A DNA stretch of 8,124 nt from XYA12-FULL-58-9 sp001798605 (lineage in GTDB: Bacteria; Myxococcota; XYA12-FULL-58-9). The stretch spans positions 1-8,124 of the forward strand of contig DAINMX010000277.1 of assembly GCA_036736205.1 (NCBI GenBank), in the 5' to 3' direction. The first letter of the stretch is position 1. The number at the start of each line of letters is the position of its first letter. Below are positions 1 through 5,871 of this stretch, piece after piece. The translations under genes were made by a program, and so were the position numbers. The notes under the pieces were generated by a model, which was not told where the DNA came from, did no database searches, and was given only the letters and a program-made list of their open reading frames with translations.

Positions 1-343
1 TCCGAGCTGAAACGTGGAAGACAACCGGGGTGAGCTCGCCGGCGATCTTGAGCATGTTGGGGATCATCAGGAGCAAACCCTGTGATGCCGTGAACGTGGT
101 GCTCAGGGCACCCGTGGTGACCGCGCCGTGGACCGCACCGGCTGCCCCGGCTTCACTTTGCATCTCGACCACGTTCGGAACTGTGCCGAACACGTTCTTG
201 ATGCCCTCTGCGGCCCATTCATCGGCCATTTCGCCCATGCCTGAGGACGGTGTGATTGGGTAAATGGCGACGACTTCGCTGCACCGATACGCAACATGTG
301 CGGCAGCTGTGTTTCCGTCGATGGTAACCTTCTGGGAGCCCAT
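1..343 (-). CDS. nifJ: Pyruvate:ferredoxin (flavodoxin) oxidoreductase, N-terminal part (runs off left edge)
   Basis: Reverse translation from the ATG at 343 gives 114 residues of an open frame reaching the window edge. They match the N-terminal thiamine-diphosphate-binding domain I of single-chain PFOR, which interconverts pyruvate and acetyl-CoA plus CO2 using ferredoxin or flavodoxin in the cytoplasm. Visible family signatures are GNTAAAHVAY (10-19), YPITPSS (28-34), MQSEAGAAGAVHGA (61-74) and TASQGLLLMIPNM (85-97). Thr31, Glu64 and Arg114 fall at the same residue numbers as the substrate/TPP-contacting residues I recall from Desulfovibrio africanus PFOR, which supports both the start codon and the identity. 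A GGAGG ribosome site lies 5 nt before the ATG. The family is about 1170-1200 residues, so roughly 90% of the gene lies outside the window. Whether it runs oxidatively or as a pyruvate synthase cannot be told here. It is transcribed divergently from the gene at 620. Confidence 0.93.
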   Translation of the reverse strand, partial: MGSQKVTIDGNTAAAHVAYRCSEVVAIYPITPSSGMGEMADEWAAEGIKNVFGTVPNVVEMQSEAGAAGAVHGAVTTGALSTTFTASQGLLLMIPNMLKIAGELTPVVFHVSAR

Positions 344-416
344 CGCTACCTCCGTGATTCACTTGAAATTGTGTGTGGTGGCCAGCCCCGCGGGAGCTGC
401 CGCCGATTCGGCCCGG

Positions 417-445
417 GACATACAACGCAGGACCACACGGGGCAA
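417..445 (-). promoter_or_regulatory. Candidate sigma70-type promoter for the PFOR gene
   Basis: On the minus strand TTGCCC (445-440) is followed after 17 nt by TATGTC (422-417), upstream of the PFOR start at 343. The -35 box is close to consensus and the -10 is moderate. It would give a leader of roughly 65-70 nt. This is pattern matching only. Confidence 0.3.
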
Positions 446-536
446 GCCACTGGGCGGTGTCTTTTTTGAGTTGTCCAAAATGGGCAACAAACGCCATTCG
501 GAGACGATTCTGCTGGTTTGGCAGATTCCCGGTGGT

Positions 537-585
537 GTTGACCGTGGGTTTTCGTGTTGACCGAGGGGTTTTGGGAGCGCACTCT
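537..585 (+). promoter_or_regulatory. Direct repeat overlapping a candidate promoter upstream of the LeuA-like gene
   Basis: Two near-identical 16-17 bp copies, GTTGACCGTGGGTTTT (537-552) and GTTGACCGAGGGGTTTT (556-572), lie 19 bp apart, about two helical turns. The second copy contains TTGACC (557-562), which has a weak -10-like CACTCT 17 nt downstream (580-585). The arrangement could be a pair of regulator half-sites over the -35 box of the gene at 620. No hairpin symmetry is visible. The repeat is certain; its function is a guess. Confidence 0.3.
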
Positions 586-619
586 GCATGTGTTCGAGTA
601 GGGCAATGTGGAGGGATAG

Positions 620-1219
620 ATGACCGATCGTGAGACCATCGAAAAGTTGATCGCCCAGGTGCTGGACGGCACCGAGCTGAAGTTGAAGATCGACAAGTAC
701 GCTGCAGAGGAGAACCTTGAGAGCAGCGAGGTCACCGTGCGGTGCGAAGTGCATGACCAGAGGACGGGGGATAGACAGACGATCGAGGGGAAGGGGGTCG
801 GTCTGGTCGACGCATTTTTCGTCGGCTTGGTGCGGGAGTACTCCGACGATTTTCCCTCGCTGAAGTCGATCCGGTTTGCCGATTTCAACGTGTTCGCCGA
901 TGTCGACACGGGGCGTGAGGCGGCACGCTCGGACATGGCCGCCAAGGTCACATTGCGCGTCGCCAACTCCGAGGGCCGCGAGTTTGCTTTTCAGCACTCT
1001 TCACCGTCAGTCACGGGGTCGTCGATCGCTGTTGTCGTCAAAGCCGTTGAGTTTTTTGTCAACAGTGAGCGCTCCTTTGTCGCGTTGCACAAGGCTCTCA
1101 GTCATGCCCGCGAGCAGAACCGGGTCGATTCTGTGGCTCGGTACACCGGGCAGATGTCGACCCTGGTGGAGGCGACCTCGTACTCGGAAGTGATCGAGCA
1201 AATAAAAAAGAACGTTTGA
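620..1219 (+). CDS. Stand-alone 2-isopropylmalate synthase regulatory (LeuA dimer)-like domain protein
   Basis: This 199-residue soluble protein starts at ATG 620 behind a GGAGGG site (610-615). Residues about 36-150 read like the LeuA C-terminal dimer domain, the leucine-sensing allosteric module of 2-isopropylmalate synthase. A beta-rich segment (SSEVTVRCEVH) leads into GKGVGLVDAFFVGL (57-70), equivalent to the family's G-x-G-x-V-D-A-x-x-x-x-L. Next come FADFNVFADV and AKVTLRVANSEGREFAF (108-124), then SSPSVTGSSIAVVVKAVEFFVN (127-148), where the family has its G-x-S-x-D-I-x-x-A-S-x-x-A-x-x-x-x-x-N motif. There is no TIM-barrel catalytic domain upstream, since the next gene upstream runs the other way. 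It is therefore not a truncated leuA remnant at this locus, and it has its own start and RBS. The helical tail (150-199) is additional. It might sense an amino or keto acid, or bind another enzyme; its ligand is unknown. The fold call rests on pattern similarity. Confidence 0.72.
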   Translation: MTDRETIEKLIAQVLDGTELKLKIDKYAAEENLESSEVTVRCEVHDQRTGDRQTIEGKGVGLVDAFFVGLVREYSDDFPSLKSIRFADFNVFADVDTGREAARSDMAAKVTLRVANSEGREFAFQHSSPSVTGSSIAVVVKAVEFFVNSERSFVALHKALSHAREQNRVDSVARYTGQMSTLVEATSYSEVIEQIKKNV

Positions 1220-1270
1220 CCGCGATATCTTCGCAACCCAGTTTGTGTGGTGGGGTGGGAGCGCTTGCGC

Positions 1271-1276
1271 TACCCT
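1271..1276 (+). promoter_or_regulatory. -10-like box directly before a GTG start (possible leaderless transcript)
   Basis: TACCCT sits 7 nt before the GTG at 1284, and no Shine-Dalgarno sequence precedes that GTG. In this geometry transcription would begin at or next to the start codon. There is no good -35 box at 16-18 nt spacing. A tentative call. Confidence 0.22.
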
Positions 1277-1283
1277 TGCGGCA

Positions 1284-1721
1284 GTGACCCAAAAGGATAA
1301 ATCGACAGGCCACGGGCCGTCTCCCATGGGGGAGCTGATGGGTACACTCTTGCTCATCGTTGATGCTTGGTTTGAGCTGGCGCACGAAGCCGCGCCCGAG
1401 CGTTTTCAACCTGCTGATCGTGTGGAGGTCCTGGGGCTGCTTGTGCAGCTCATTTCTCGTCGGTTCCATGGGTTGCGCAGAGTACCTACCGCCGACGAGG
1501 TGCGTCCTGTACTCGAACGCGACTCTGTTGGGCTTGTCTTGCGAACGAATGGACGTGCCCCTGCGGGTGTCGAGGTCGTCGAGCGGCGGCTGGTGTCATA
1601 CGGATTCACGGTATCACCTTTGAATGGCAGTCAGGGCGAAGTCTTGGTTGCCTGCAGCAATCTCGCAGGTGCGCGGGTCCTGGTATTCCCTGATCTACGA
1701 GCCCATCGCACCAAGGGCTGA
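1284..1721 (+). CDS. Hypothetical protein of unknown function
   Basis: The frame is open to the TGA at 1719-1721 and uses GTC/CTG/GAG/CGT codons like its neighbours, so it is probably coding. I do not recognise the family. From GTG 1284 it gives 145 residues. An amphipathic helical first half (GTLLLIVDAWFELAHEAAPERF, then VEVLGLLVQLI) is followed by an alpha/beta-looking second half with strands such as GLVLRT, GEVLVAC and ARVLVFP. There is no signal peptide and there are no cysteine or metal motifs. The start is uncertain. GTG 1284 has a -10-like box just upstream but no ribosome site. ATG 1338 has GGGGAG only 3 nt away, which is short. ATG 1245 adds a Trp/Gly-rich stretch that does not look coding. 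It lies 64 nt after the LeuA-like gene and 58 nt before the membrane-protein gene, so it may share a transcript with either. Confidence 0.55.
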   Translation: MTQKDKSTGHGPSPMGELMGTLLLIVDAWFELAHEAAPERFQPADRVEVLGLLVQLISRRFHGLRRVPTADEVRPVLERDSVGLVLRTNGRAPAGVEVVERRLVSYGFTVSPLNGSQGEVLVACSNLAGARVLVFPDLRAHRTKG

Positions 1722-1753
1722 TTTGAAGCCTGGTTTTGTCCCCACCGCGTCGA

Positions 1754-1759
1754 TACAAT
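1754..1759 (+). promoter_or_regulatory. -10-like TACAAT upstream of the membrane-protein gene
   Basis: TACAAT differs from the TATAAT consensus at one position and lies 21 nt before the TTG start at 1780, leaving room for the AGGAGG ribosome site in a short leader. No convincing -35 hexamer is seen 16-18 nt upstream. The gene may have its own promoter. Confidence 0.3.
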
Positions 1760-1767
1760 GCGCTGCG

Positions 1768-1773
1768 AGGAGG
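1768..1773 (+). promoter_or_regulatory. AGGAGG ribosome binding site that fixes a TTG start
   Basis: A perfect AGGAGG is followed by 6 nt and then TTG at 1780. This is much better than the site before the upstream in-frame ATG at 1624, and it excludes 52 residues of unlike composition from the protein. Confidence 0.7.
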
Positions 1774-1779
1774 CTGACT

Positions 1780-2559
1780 TTGGCCCGCCCTGGCAACGAT
1801 GATTTTCAATTCGACGACCTCGGCGGTGTTGATTTGTCGAAGCTCGACCTCGACCATATTGAGCTCGATATCGACAGGCCGCGCAGTCCGTGGTGGCGAT
1901 GGGTGGCGTTGGTCGCCTTGCTTGGTATGGGCGGGTTTATCATTTGGTTCCCCCAAAGCGCTACTTACCAATCCTTTGGTTACTCCAGTGGGGTGTTTTT
2001 TCTCGTCTGCGTGCTTGCCACGGTCGTCGGAGTTGCGGGTGGTCGCTGGCTCTGGGCATGGGTACGCGATGCAACCGTACGGTACGTGGAGCGCCCTGTG
2101 CAGGAGGAACGACCTCCCTCAGCGCTCGGCCGTTGGTTGACTCTTGCGTTCGTCGTCCTTGGAATCGTTATCATTGTGTTTTGGCTGCCGAGCTCAGGCC
2201 TGATCTCCGGAAGCGCCGTGAGTGGCGTTGTTTTTGGTGCGGCGGCAATAGCGATTGTCGTCGGTATCTCCCTTGGCCGTTGGTTGTTGTTGCAGGCGGA
2301 GGCGTCTGCCAAAAAAGTCGACAACAATCGCCCTCCCATTCGTTTGCCGCCCTGGTTCAAGTGGGTCACTCTGGCGGCTCTCGTCTTGATCGGGCTGTTT
2401 GCCCTGGTTGCCCCATGGGTCGTGGATGACGCGGCCGATCAGTCCATGCAATTTGGTCTGGGTGGGGTAGGTTTTGCCGTTGGGGTGGCGGCTGCAATTT
2501 GGCTGGCCCGTAGATTCGATGAAACAGAAGAACGAATCCGCCGCCAAGGGCGACGGTGA
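1780..2559 (+). CDS. Six-helix membrane protein made of three two-helix repeats
   Basis: From the TTG at 1780 this encodes 259 residues. The first ~33 are acidic and probably cytosolic (VDLSKLDLDHIELDID). Six hydrophobic helices follow at about 38-57, 70-94, 117-136, 146-171, 192-215 and 226-243. They fall into three hairpins with the same plan. A W/R-W or W-F-K-W entry leads into a helix ending near a Pro (FIIWFP, IIVFWLP, FALVAPW). A short polar turn then precedes a Gly-rich helix (GVAGGRWL, GISLGRWLLL, GVAAAIWLARR) ending in R/W residues. Basic linkers (95-115, 173-191) and a charged tail (247-259) separate and close the units. No family with a known function is recognised. The triplication suggests duplication of an ancestral hairpin. 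There is no signal peptide and no catalytic motif. It could be a membrane anchor or small-solute protein, but nothing in the sequence decides this. Confidence 0.8.
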   Translation: MARPGNDDFQFDDLGGVDLSKLDLDHIELDIDRPRSPWWRWVALVALLGMGGFIIWFPQSATYQSFGYSSGVFFLVCVLATVVGVAGGRWLWAWVRDATVRYVERPVQEERPPSALGRWLTLAFVVLGIVIIVFWLPSSGLISGSAVSGVVFGAAAIAIVVGISLGRWLLLQAEASAKKVDNNRPPIRLPPWFKWVTLAALVLIGLFALVAPWVVDDAADQSMQFGLGGVGFAVGVAAAIWLARRFDETEERIRRQGRR

Positions 2560-2569
2560 GCTCTGGACT

Positions 2570-2592
2570 CCTTGGTCCTTGGTCCTTGGTCC
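2570..2592 (+). repeat. Three-copy 7-bp tandem repeat (CCTTGGT)
   Basis: Three exact CCTTGGT units plus CC lie 10 nt after the stop of the membrane-protein gene. The repeat overlaps a weak TGGAC/GTCCA inverted pair (2564-2568 and 2589-2593), so a minor hairpin is possible, but there is no U-run and I do not call a terminator. It is likely slippage-prone. Confidence 0.75.
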
Positions 2593-2632
2593 AATAATCT
2601 ATCTGAAAAATAAGGATATTATTGTTCCCATG
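2592..2632. repeat. 7-bp inverted repeat in an AT-rich patch
   Basis: CAATAAT (2592-2598) and ATTATTG (2626-2632) are perfect inverted arms around a 27-nt AT-rich spacer. The spacing is long for a terminator hairpin, and a regulator or DNA-bending site is equally possible. Function unknown. Confidence 0.35.
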
Positions 2633-2649
2633 TGGAGTGTCGGAAATGA

Positions 2650-2678
2650 TTGACATTTTTGTGCAAGTAGAGGATATC
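2650..2678 (+). promoter_or_regulatory. Candidate promoter upstream of the zinc-ribbon gene
   Basis: A perfect TTGACA -35 hexamer (2650-2655) is followed after 17 nt by GATATC (2673-2678), a weak -10. The next gene starts at 2799, so a leader of about 110 nt would result. The AT-rich setting supports a promoter; the -10 is the weak part. Confidence 0.35.
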
Positions 2679-2798
2679 GAGCGCCTGGTATTCGGGGTTC
2701 TACTCGGTTGGACATGGTGACAGCAGGGCGATCATGGCAATAGAACCCCTCAATATAACAACGCAAAGCCTGATTAGGGACTTCTGCGGGGGTGTGGA

Positions 2799-3377
2799 AT
2801 GACGGCTCGACGGGCAACCAGAGCGAACGGCAACAGCACGGCGGGCAAACGCAATCGACGTGTTACCAATAGTCGCACCAAGCGCAGTGGTGGTAGCCGA
2901 ACATCGAGACCTCAGCCCAAACCGGCTGCGGACGACCTCGATATCGACGTCGAAGTAGACGTAGTTGTAGATGCAGATGTAGGTGTAGATGCAGACATAG
3001 ATATGGACGCCGATCCGGAGCTTCTCCCTATCCCCCAAGACCCAAGCATGCGTGATGACCCGCGCCTCGATCGACGTATCATCGAGGGGATGCTTCATGA
3101 CCGCAAGGCTTTGCTTGAGGATATGGCGAAAGAAGGAATCAAAGCCGCGACTGTCATGCGTCGGGCTGCCGACCTGGGTCTCAGCGAGGCTTATATCAGG
3201 CAAGTGCAGGGAGTGGCGGCCGATCTGGCTGGTGAGCGTCCGGGTGGAAAGCGAACACCGACGGCGTTGGGTGCTCGGACCTGTTTGTGTTGTGATCGCG
3301 TTTTTTTGTCCAGCGGACCTGGCAATCGTTTGTGCATGCGCTGCCGTGGTGGTGATGCTGGACTTGCGCAGTTGTAG
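2799..3377 (+). CDS. Protein with basic N-terminus, Asp-rich linker and C-terminal zinc ribbon
   Basis: This 192-residue protein has four zones. Residues 1-40 are Arg/Lys/Ser/Thr-rich, disordered and strongly basic, typical of nucleic-acid contact. Residues 45-73 alternate Asp or Glu with Val/Ile/Ala and are strongly acidic. Residues 82-145 are helical (RRIIEGMLHDRKALLEDM, then AATVMRRAADLGLSEAYIRQV), with a helix-turn-helix-like look around 115-136. Residues 160-183 form a CxxC-x13-CxxC zinc ribbon (C162, C165, C179, C182) around the signature FLSSGPGNRLC. Ribbons with this Ser-x-Gly-Pro-x-Asn-Arg core occur, as I recall, in uncharacterised proteobacterial proteins. A regulatory or nucleic-acid-binding role is inferred; no enzyme motif is seen. 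The ATG at 2799 is preceded by GGGGGTG, a weak ribosome site. It ends 19 nt before tRNA-His. Confidence 0.75.
   Translation: MTARRATRANGNSTAGKRNRRVTNSRTKRSGGSRTSRPQPKPAADDLDIDVEVDVVVDADVGVDADIDMDADPELLPIPQDPSMRDDPRLDRRIIEGMLHDRKALLEDMAKEGIKAATVMRRAADLGLSEAYIRQVQGVAADLAGERPGGKRTPTALGARTCLCCDRVFLSSGPGNRLCMRCRGGDAGLAQL
2931..3014 (+). repeat. Degenerate 6-bp repeat encoding the Asp-rich linker
   Basis: Inside the zinc-ribbon gene, GTAGAT/GTAGAC/GCAGAT-type hexamers repeat in frame and encode Asp-Val/Ile/Ala dipeptides. The units differ by point changes, which suggests expansion by slippage followed by drift while acidity was kept. Confidence 0.7.
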
Positions 3378-3396
3378 TCTCTTTGTGGTGAATTGT

Positions 3397-3473
3397 GGTG
3401 GGCGTAGCTCAGTTGGTAGAGCACTGGATTGTGGCTCCAGCGGCCGGGGGTTCAACTCCCCTCGCTCACCCCA
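3397..3473 (+). tRNA. tRNA-His (anticodon GTG)
   Basis: A full cloverleaf can be drawn. The acceptor GTGGGCG (3398-3404) pairs with CGCTCAC (3463-3469) with one G-U. The D arm is GCTC/GAGC around AGTTGGTA. The anticodon stem CTGGA/TCCAG encloses TTGTGGC, with anticodon GTG at 3431-3433. The T arm is GGGGG/CCCCT with loop TTCAACT. The histidine-specific extra base G-1 (3397) faces discriminator C73 (3470), the identity pair recognised by histidyl-tRNA synthetase. CCA is encoded at 3471-3473. It appears to be a single tRNA gene with no tRNA neighbour in the window. No clear terminator follows. Confidence 0.97.
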
Positions 3474-3607
3474 TTCATTTTCATTTCCAACGATCGCAAG
3501 CGAGAATCAGCGGTAGGCCAGTTTAGCCCGTCTTTTTGCGCAACTCTTGGCCACACTCAGCTTTTTGTGCTACTCAGTCGTGTTGAGAGGCGCTCGCAAC
3601 AATTGTT

Positions 3608-4303
3608 ATGATTCCGGGATACAATCACAACATTCGGTACCGGGACCAGGTCTTCCACATTCAGACGGAGGACTCTGGCGTTCACAATCCCCACATCATC
3701 ACCCACGTTTTTGTGGGGGGAAACATTGTGGAATCTCGCAAGACCTCCTATGCCGACATCGTCAACAGCGAGCGGCTGGGCGAGCTGTTGGTCGACTTGA
3801 TGCAAGACCAGCACAAGGGAATGATCAAGGATCTCATCGGCGGCAGGCTCGATGCAAAGATCAGTGAACGCTCCGCTGGCGCCGGCAAGCTCAACGGCCC
3901 CGCTCCTCTCAACGTAGAGGCAGGCGCACAAAATCGTGTGTCCTTGTTTGGTGGTGGTGGTGGTGGGGCAACGCTCAAGAAACCGCAGCCGCCAGTGCTC
4001 AGCCCACCGAAGGTAGCGCCGCCAGCCGTCAAGTTGCCGCCGCCGCCAGCCGTCAAGTTGCCGCCGCCGCCATTACGGTCGGTGCAAATGCCAGAGCCGA
4101 CGAGTATTTTTGCCGACACAACATCGAGCTTCTTCGGTGACGCGCCACCGGCGGAGCAAGTTATTGAAGCTGAGACTCTTGCTCGCGCTTTTGCTTCCAA
4201 TGACGAGACAGCGGTCGATTCAATTTTTGGTGAGGATCTCATCAGCGAGAAGTCCCTCGACGAGGTCATCCTCTCCTACCTCGCCGAAGACATGCGTAAG
4301 TAG
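3608..4303 (+). CDS. Conserved modular protein with Gly/Pro linker and conserved C-terminal tail
   Basis: This 231-residue cytosolic protein has an N-terminal domain (1-85) containing PGYNHNIRYRDQVFHIQTED, HIITHVFVGGNI (29-40) and KTSYADIV, then a helix with LMQDQHKGMIKDLIGG (64-79). I recall similar sequences in myxobacterial and related genomes as proteins of unknown function. Residues 114-120 are a Gly run and 126-157 a Pro-rich linker with two exact copies of PPAVKLPP. The C-terminus (203-229) is a second conserved-looking patch, SIFGEDLISEKSLDEVILSYLAED, likely an amphipathic helix used for docking. The two-end architecture suggests an adaptor or scaffold; no catalytic motif is visible. 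The ATG at 3608 has no ribosome site. It is kept because residue 2 onward already looks like the domain start and there is no in-frame alternative nearby. It lies 134 nt after tRNA-His and 293 nt before the fusion gene. Confidence 0.8.
   Translation: MIPGYNHNIRYRDQVFHIQTEDSGVHNPHIITHVFVGGNIVESRKTSYADIVNSERLGELLVDLMQDQHKGMIKDLIGGRLDAKISERSAGAGKLNGPAPLNVEAGAQNRVSLFGGGGGGATLKKPQPPVLSPPKVAPPAVKLPPPPAVKLPPPPLRSVQMPEPTSIFADTTSSFFGDAPPAEQVIEAETLARAFASNDETAVDSIFGEDLISEKSLDEVILSYLAEDMRK
4018..4065 (+). repeat. Perfect 24-bp tandem duplication in the Pro-rich linker
   Basis: The 24-bp unit at 4018-4041 recurs without mismatch at 4042-4065, and a partial third copy begins (GCCGCCA). It encodes the 8-residue unit PPAVKLPP twice. 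Zero divergence suggests a recent in-frame duplication, and copy number may vary between strains. Confidence 0.85.
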
Positions 4304-4596
4304 ACCGCTTTCGTCTTTGTTGGATCCGGTCTTTGGGTTGGTCAGAATGACGCAGGTCGCGGTTGCGCAAACCGTTGATGACGAACTCGCCCTGGTTGAC
4401 CGCCTTCAGCAGTTCGGCCAAGAACGTTGTTCACGGATTAGGGCTACCCAAGGGACCTACTTTCCTGCTACGCAGATGCCCAAACCTGGTGCCCCTTGCC
4501 GTCAAAACGCCCGCGACAGAAGCGGCAAGGGTCGTCAGCCTGTTAGGGTTCCGTCACCTTGGTCCATCGCGACCGAGCCGAGGAGCGATCACGCCG
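4304..4596. other. Intergenic region upstream of the fusion gene, no confident feature
   Basis: Both the frame of the fusion gene and a second frame stay open through most of this stretch, but neither translation resembles a protein family. No Shine-Dalgarno site precedes their ATG codons at 4363 or 4347. A GACCG/CGGTC inverted pair just after the stop of the preceding gene (about 4304-4331) is too short and too widely spaced to call a terminator. I see no strong promoter. A GAGGAG site at 4580-4585 serves the ATG at 4597. Confidence 0.5.
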
Positions 4597-5871
4597 ATGG
4601 ATTTCTCCACCAAAGCCGTCTCGACGCCCGAGCCCCTGGTGCGCGCCTTTTCTCGCCGCGTGCAACAAGAAGGTGCGCTCGATCTTACTCAAGGCGACTA
4701 CAAGAACACCGACTTCGCCCCGCATCCCGAGGTGGTGCGCGCGGCGCAACGCATCACCCGCAACACCGTGCATAGCTATGGCCCGGCGGTGGGACGCATG
4801 GATGTGCGCGCCGAGGTGGCAGAGTTCGTGAACCGCGACGGGCTGCTCGATTATCCCTCGTCGCCGGTACGTTTCTTTCCCGACGAGGTCATCTTCACGC
4901 CCGGCACCCGTGCCGGGTTGGCGATGGTCTTAGAGGTGTTGGGAGAAGACGGCTCCGGCGTGGTCGTGCCGCGCCCGAGCTGGGAGTATGACTGGTTCGT
5001 CGAACGGGCGGGCAAACGCCTGGTCGAGCTCGAGACTATCCCGCCGAGCTTCCTGCCGGATCCGCAAGCGCTTGCCCGATTGCTCGCGTCCGGGAATATC
5101 TCGTCCGTCATCATCAACAACCCTCACAACCCGACCGCCCGTGTTTATTCACGCGAGCTCATGGAGGAGCTGGCGCGCGTGTGCGCCGAACATGGCGTGT
5201 TCATGCTTTACGACTCCGTGTACCAACGCCTCGACTACACCGGCGCCTTCACCAACCCGGCGTTCGCGAGCTCCGAGTGGCGGGGTTGGGTCGTGACGTT
5301 GTCGGGTTTGTCCAAGATGGACATGTTCGGCGCGTCCACGGGGGCGCGTGCATGCTGGATGGTTCTCCCCGACGAGATTCGCGCCAACGGCGTCCGCGCC
5401 CGCGACATCATCGCCAACCTCTCCGCGTGGCTGGTCGCGACCCCCTCCACCCTCGCTCAAGACTGGGCGCTGGCGGCTCTGCAGAGCCCGTTGGCGGCGT
5501 TGCGTCACCCGTCCCCGTATATGCGCGAGCGGCGGGACTTCATGGTCCGAGCCGCAGACGAGCTTGCGGCCTTTGGTGTCGAGCGCACGGATTTCGGTGG
5601 AACGTTTTACGCACCACTTGCGTTTCCCGGTTTGGTCGGGGAGCATTTCTTTCGACTCAAAAACGGCGTGCGCGAGAAAGCCGTAGTCAACAACTCAGAA
5701 GATGTCTTCGACTTTTTGTTGTCCGCCGGCGTAGGTGGGATCCCATTCGCAGCGTTTGCCGGACGAAACTCACTGCGTTACGGCACCTGGCAGCGTCTCT
5801 CATACGGCTCCAAGGATGTGCGTGAGCTCGCGGTCTTCATCTCCCGCGTCAAGGACAGCCTCGAGCACCTG
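4597..5871 (+). other. Domain: class I/II aminotransferase (residues 1-425 of the fusion)
   Basis: About 425 residues, slightly longer than a standard single-domain aminotransferase. Unusual points are TA in place of TG after NNPHNP, and three extra residues between the PLP lysine (240) and the phosphate-binding arginine (251), where the family spacing is normally eight. Substrate class cannot be read from sequence. Aspartate/oxaloacetate is inferred from the partner domain; alanine, aromatic or other acceptors remain possible. Confidence 0.88.

Noticed and set aside
346..997. Two minus-strand ORFs of about 206-212 codons opposite the LeuA-like gene
   Set aside because: They are antisense to a plus-strand gene with a good RBS and a recognisable domain, and their translations lack any family feature.
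1624..1779. ATG 1624 as the start of the membrane protein
   Set aside because: It would overlap the 1284-1721 gene by about 100 nt and add 52 atypical residues. The AGGAGG-TTG pair at 1768-1782 is far stronger.
2700..3455. 251-codon minus-strand ORF spanning the zinc-ribbon gene
   Set aside because: It begins inside tRNA-His, and its odd Tyr/Ile/Cys repeat is the reverse reading of the Asp-rich hexamer repeat. The plus strand carries the CxxC/CxxC ribbon and sensible domain order.
3514..3552. GGCCA/TGGCC inverted arms after tRNA-His as a terminator
   Set aside because: The arms are only 5 bp with a long loop, and the T-run lies inside the loop instead of after the stem.
3583..3612. TTGAGA with TATGAT 18 nt downstream as a promoter
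   Set aside because: The -10 overlaps the ATG at 3608, so its transcript would miss the conserved N-terminus, and there is no suitable downstream start codon.
4363..4596. Extension of the fusion gene to the upstream in-frame ATG at 4363
   Set aside because: The 78 extra residues do not resemble an aminotransferase N-terminus and have no RBS. The protein from 4597 already starts at the normal distance before the core.
4110..4775. 221-codon plus-strand ORF overlapping both the 3608 gene and the fusion gene
   Set aside because: Both ends overlap better-supported genes in other frames. The middle (from ATG 4347) has no RBS and no recognisable domain.
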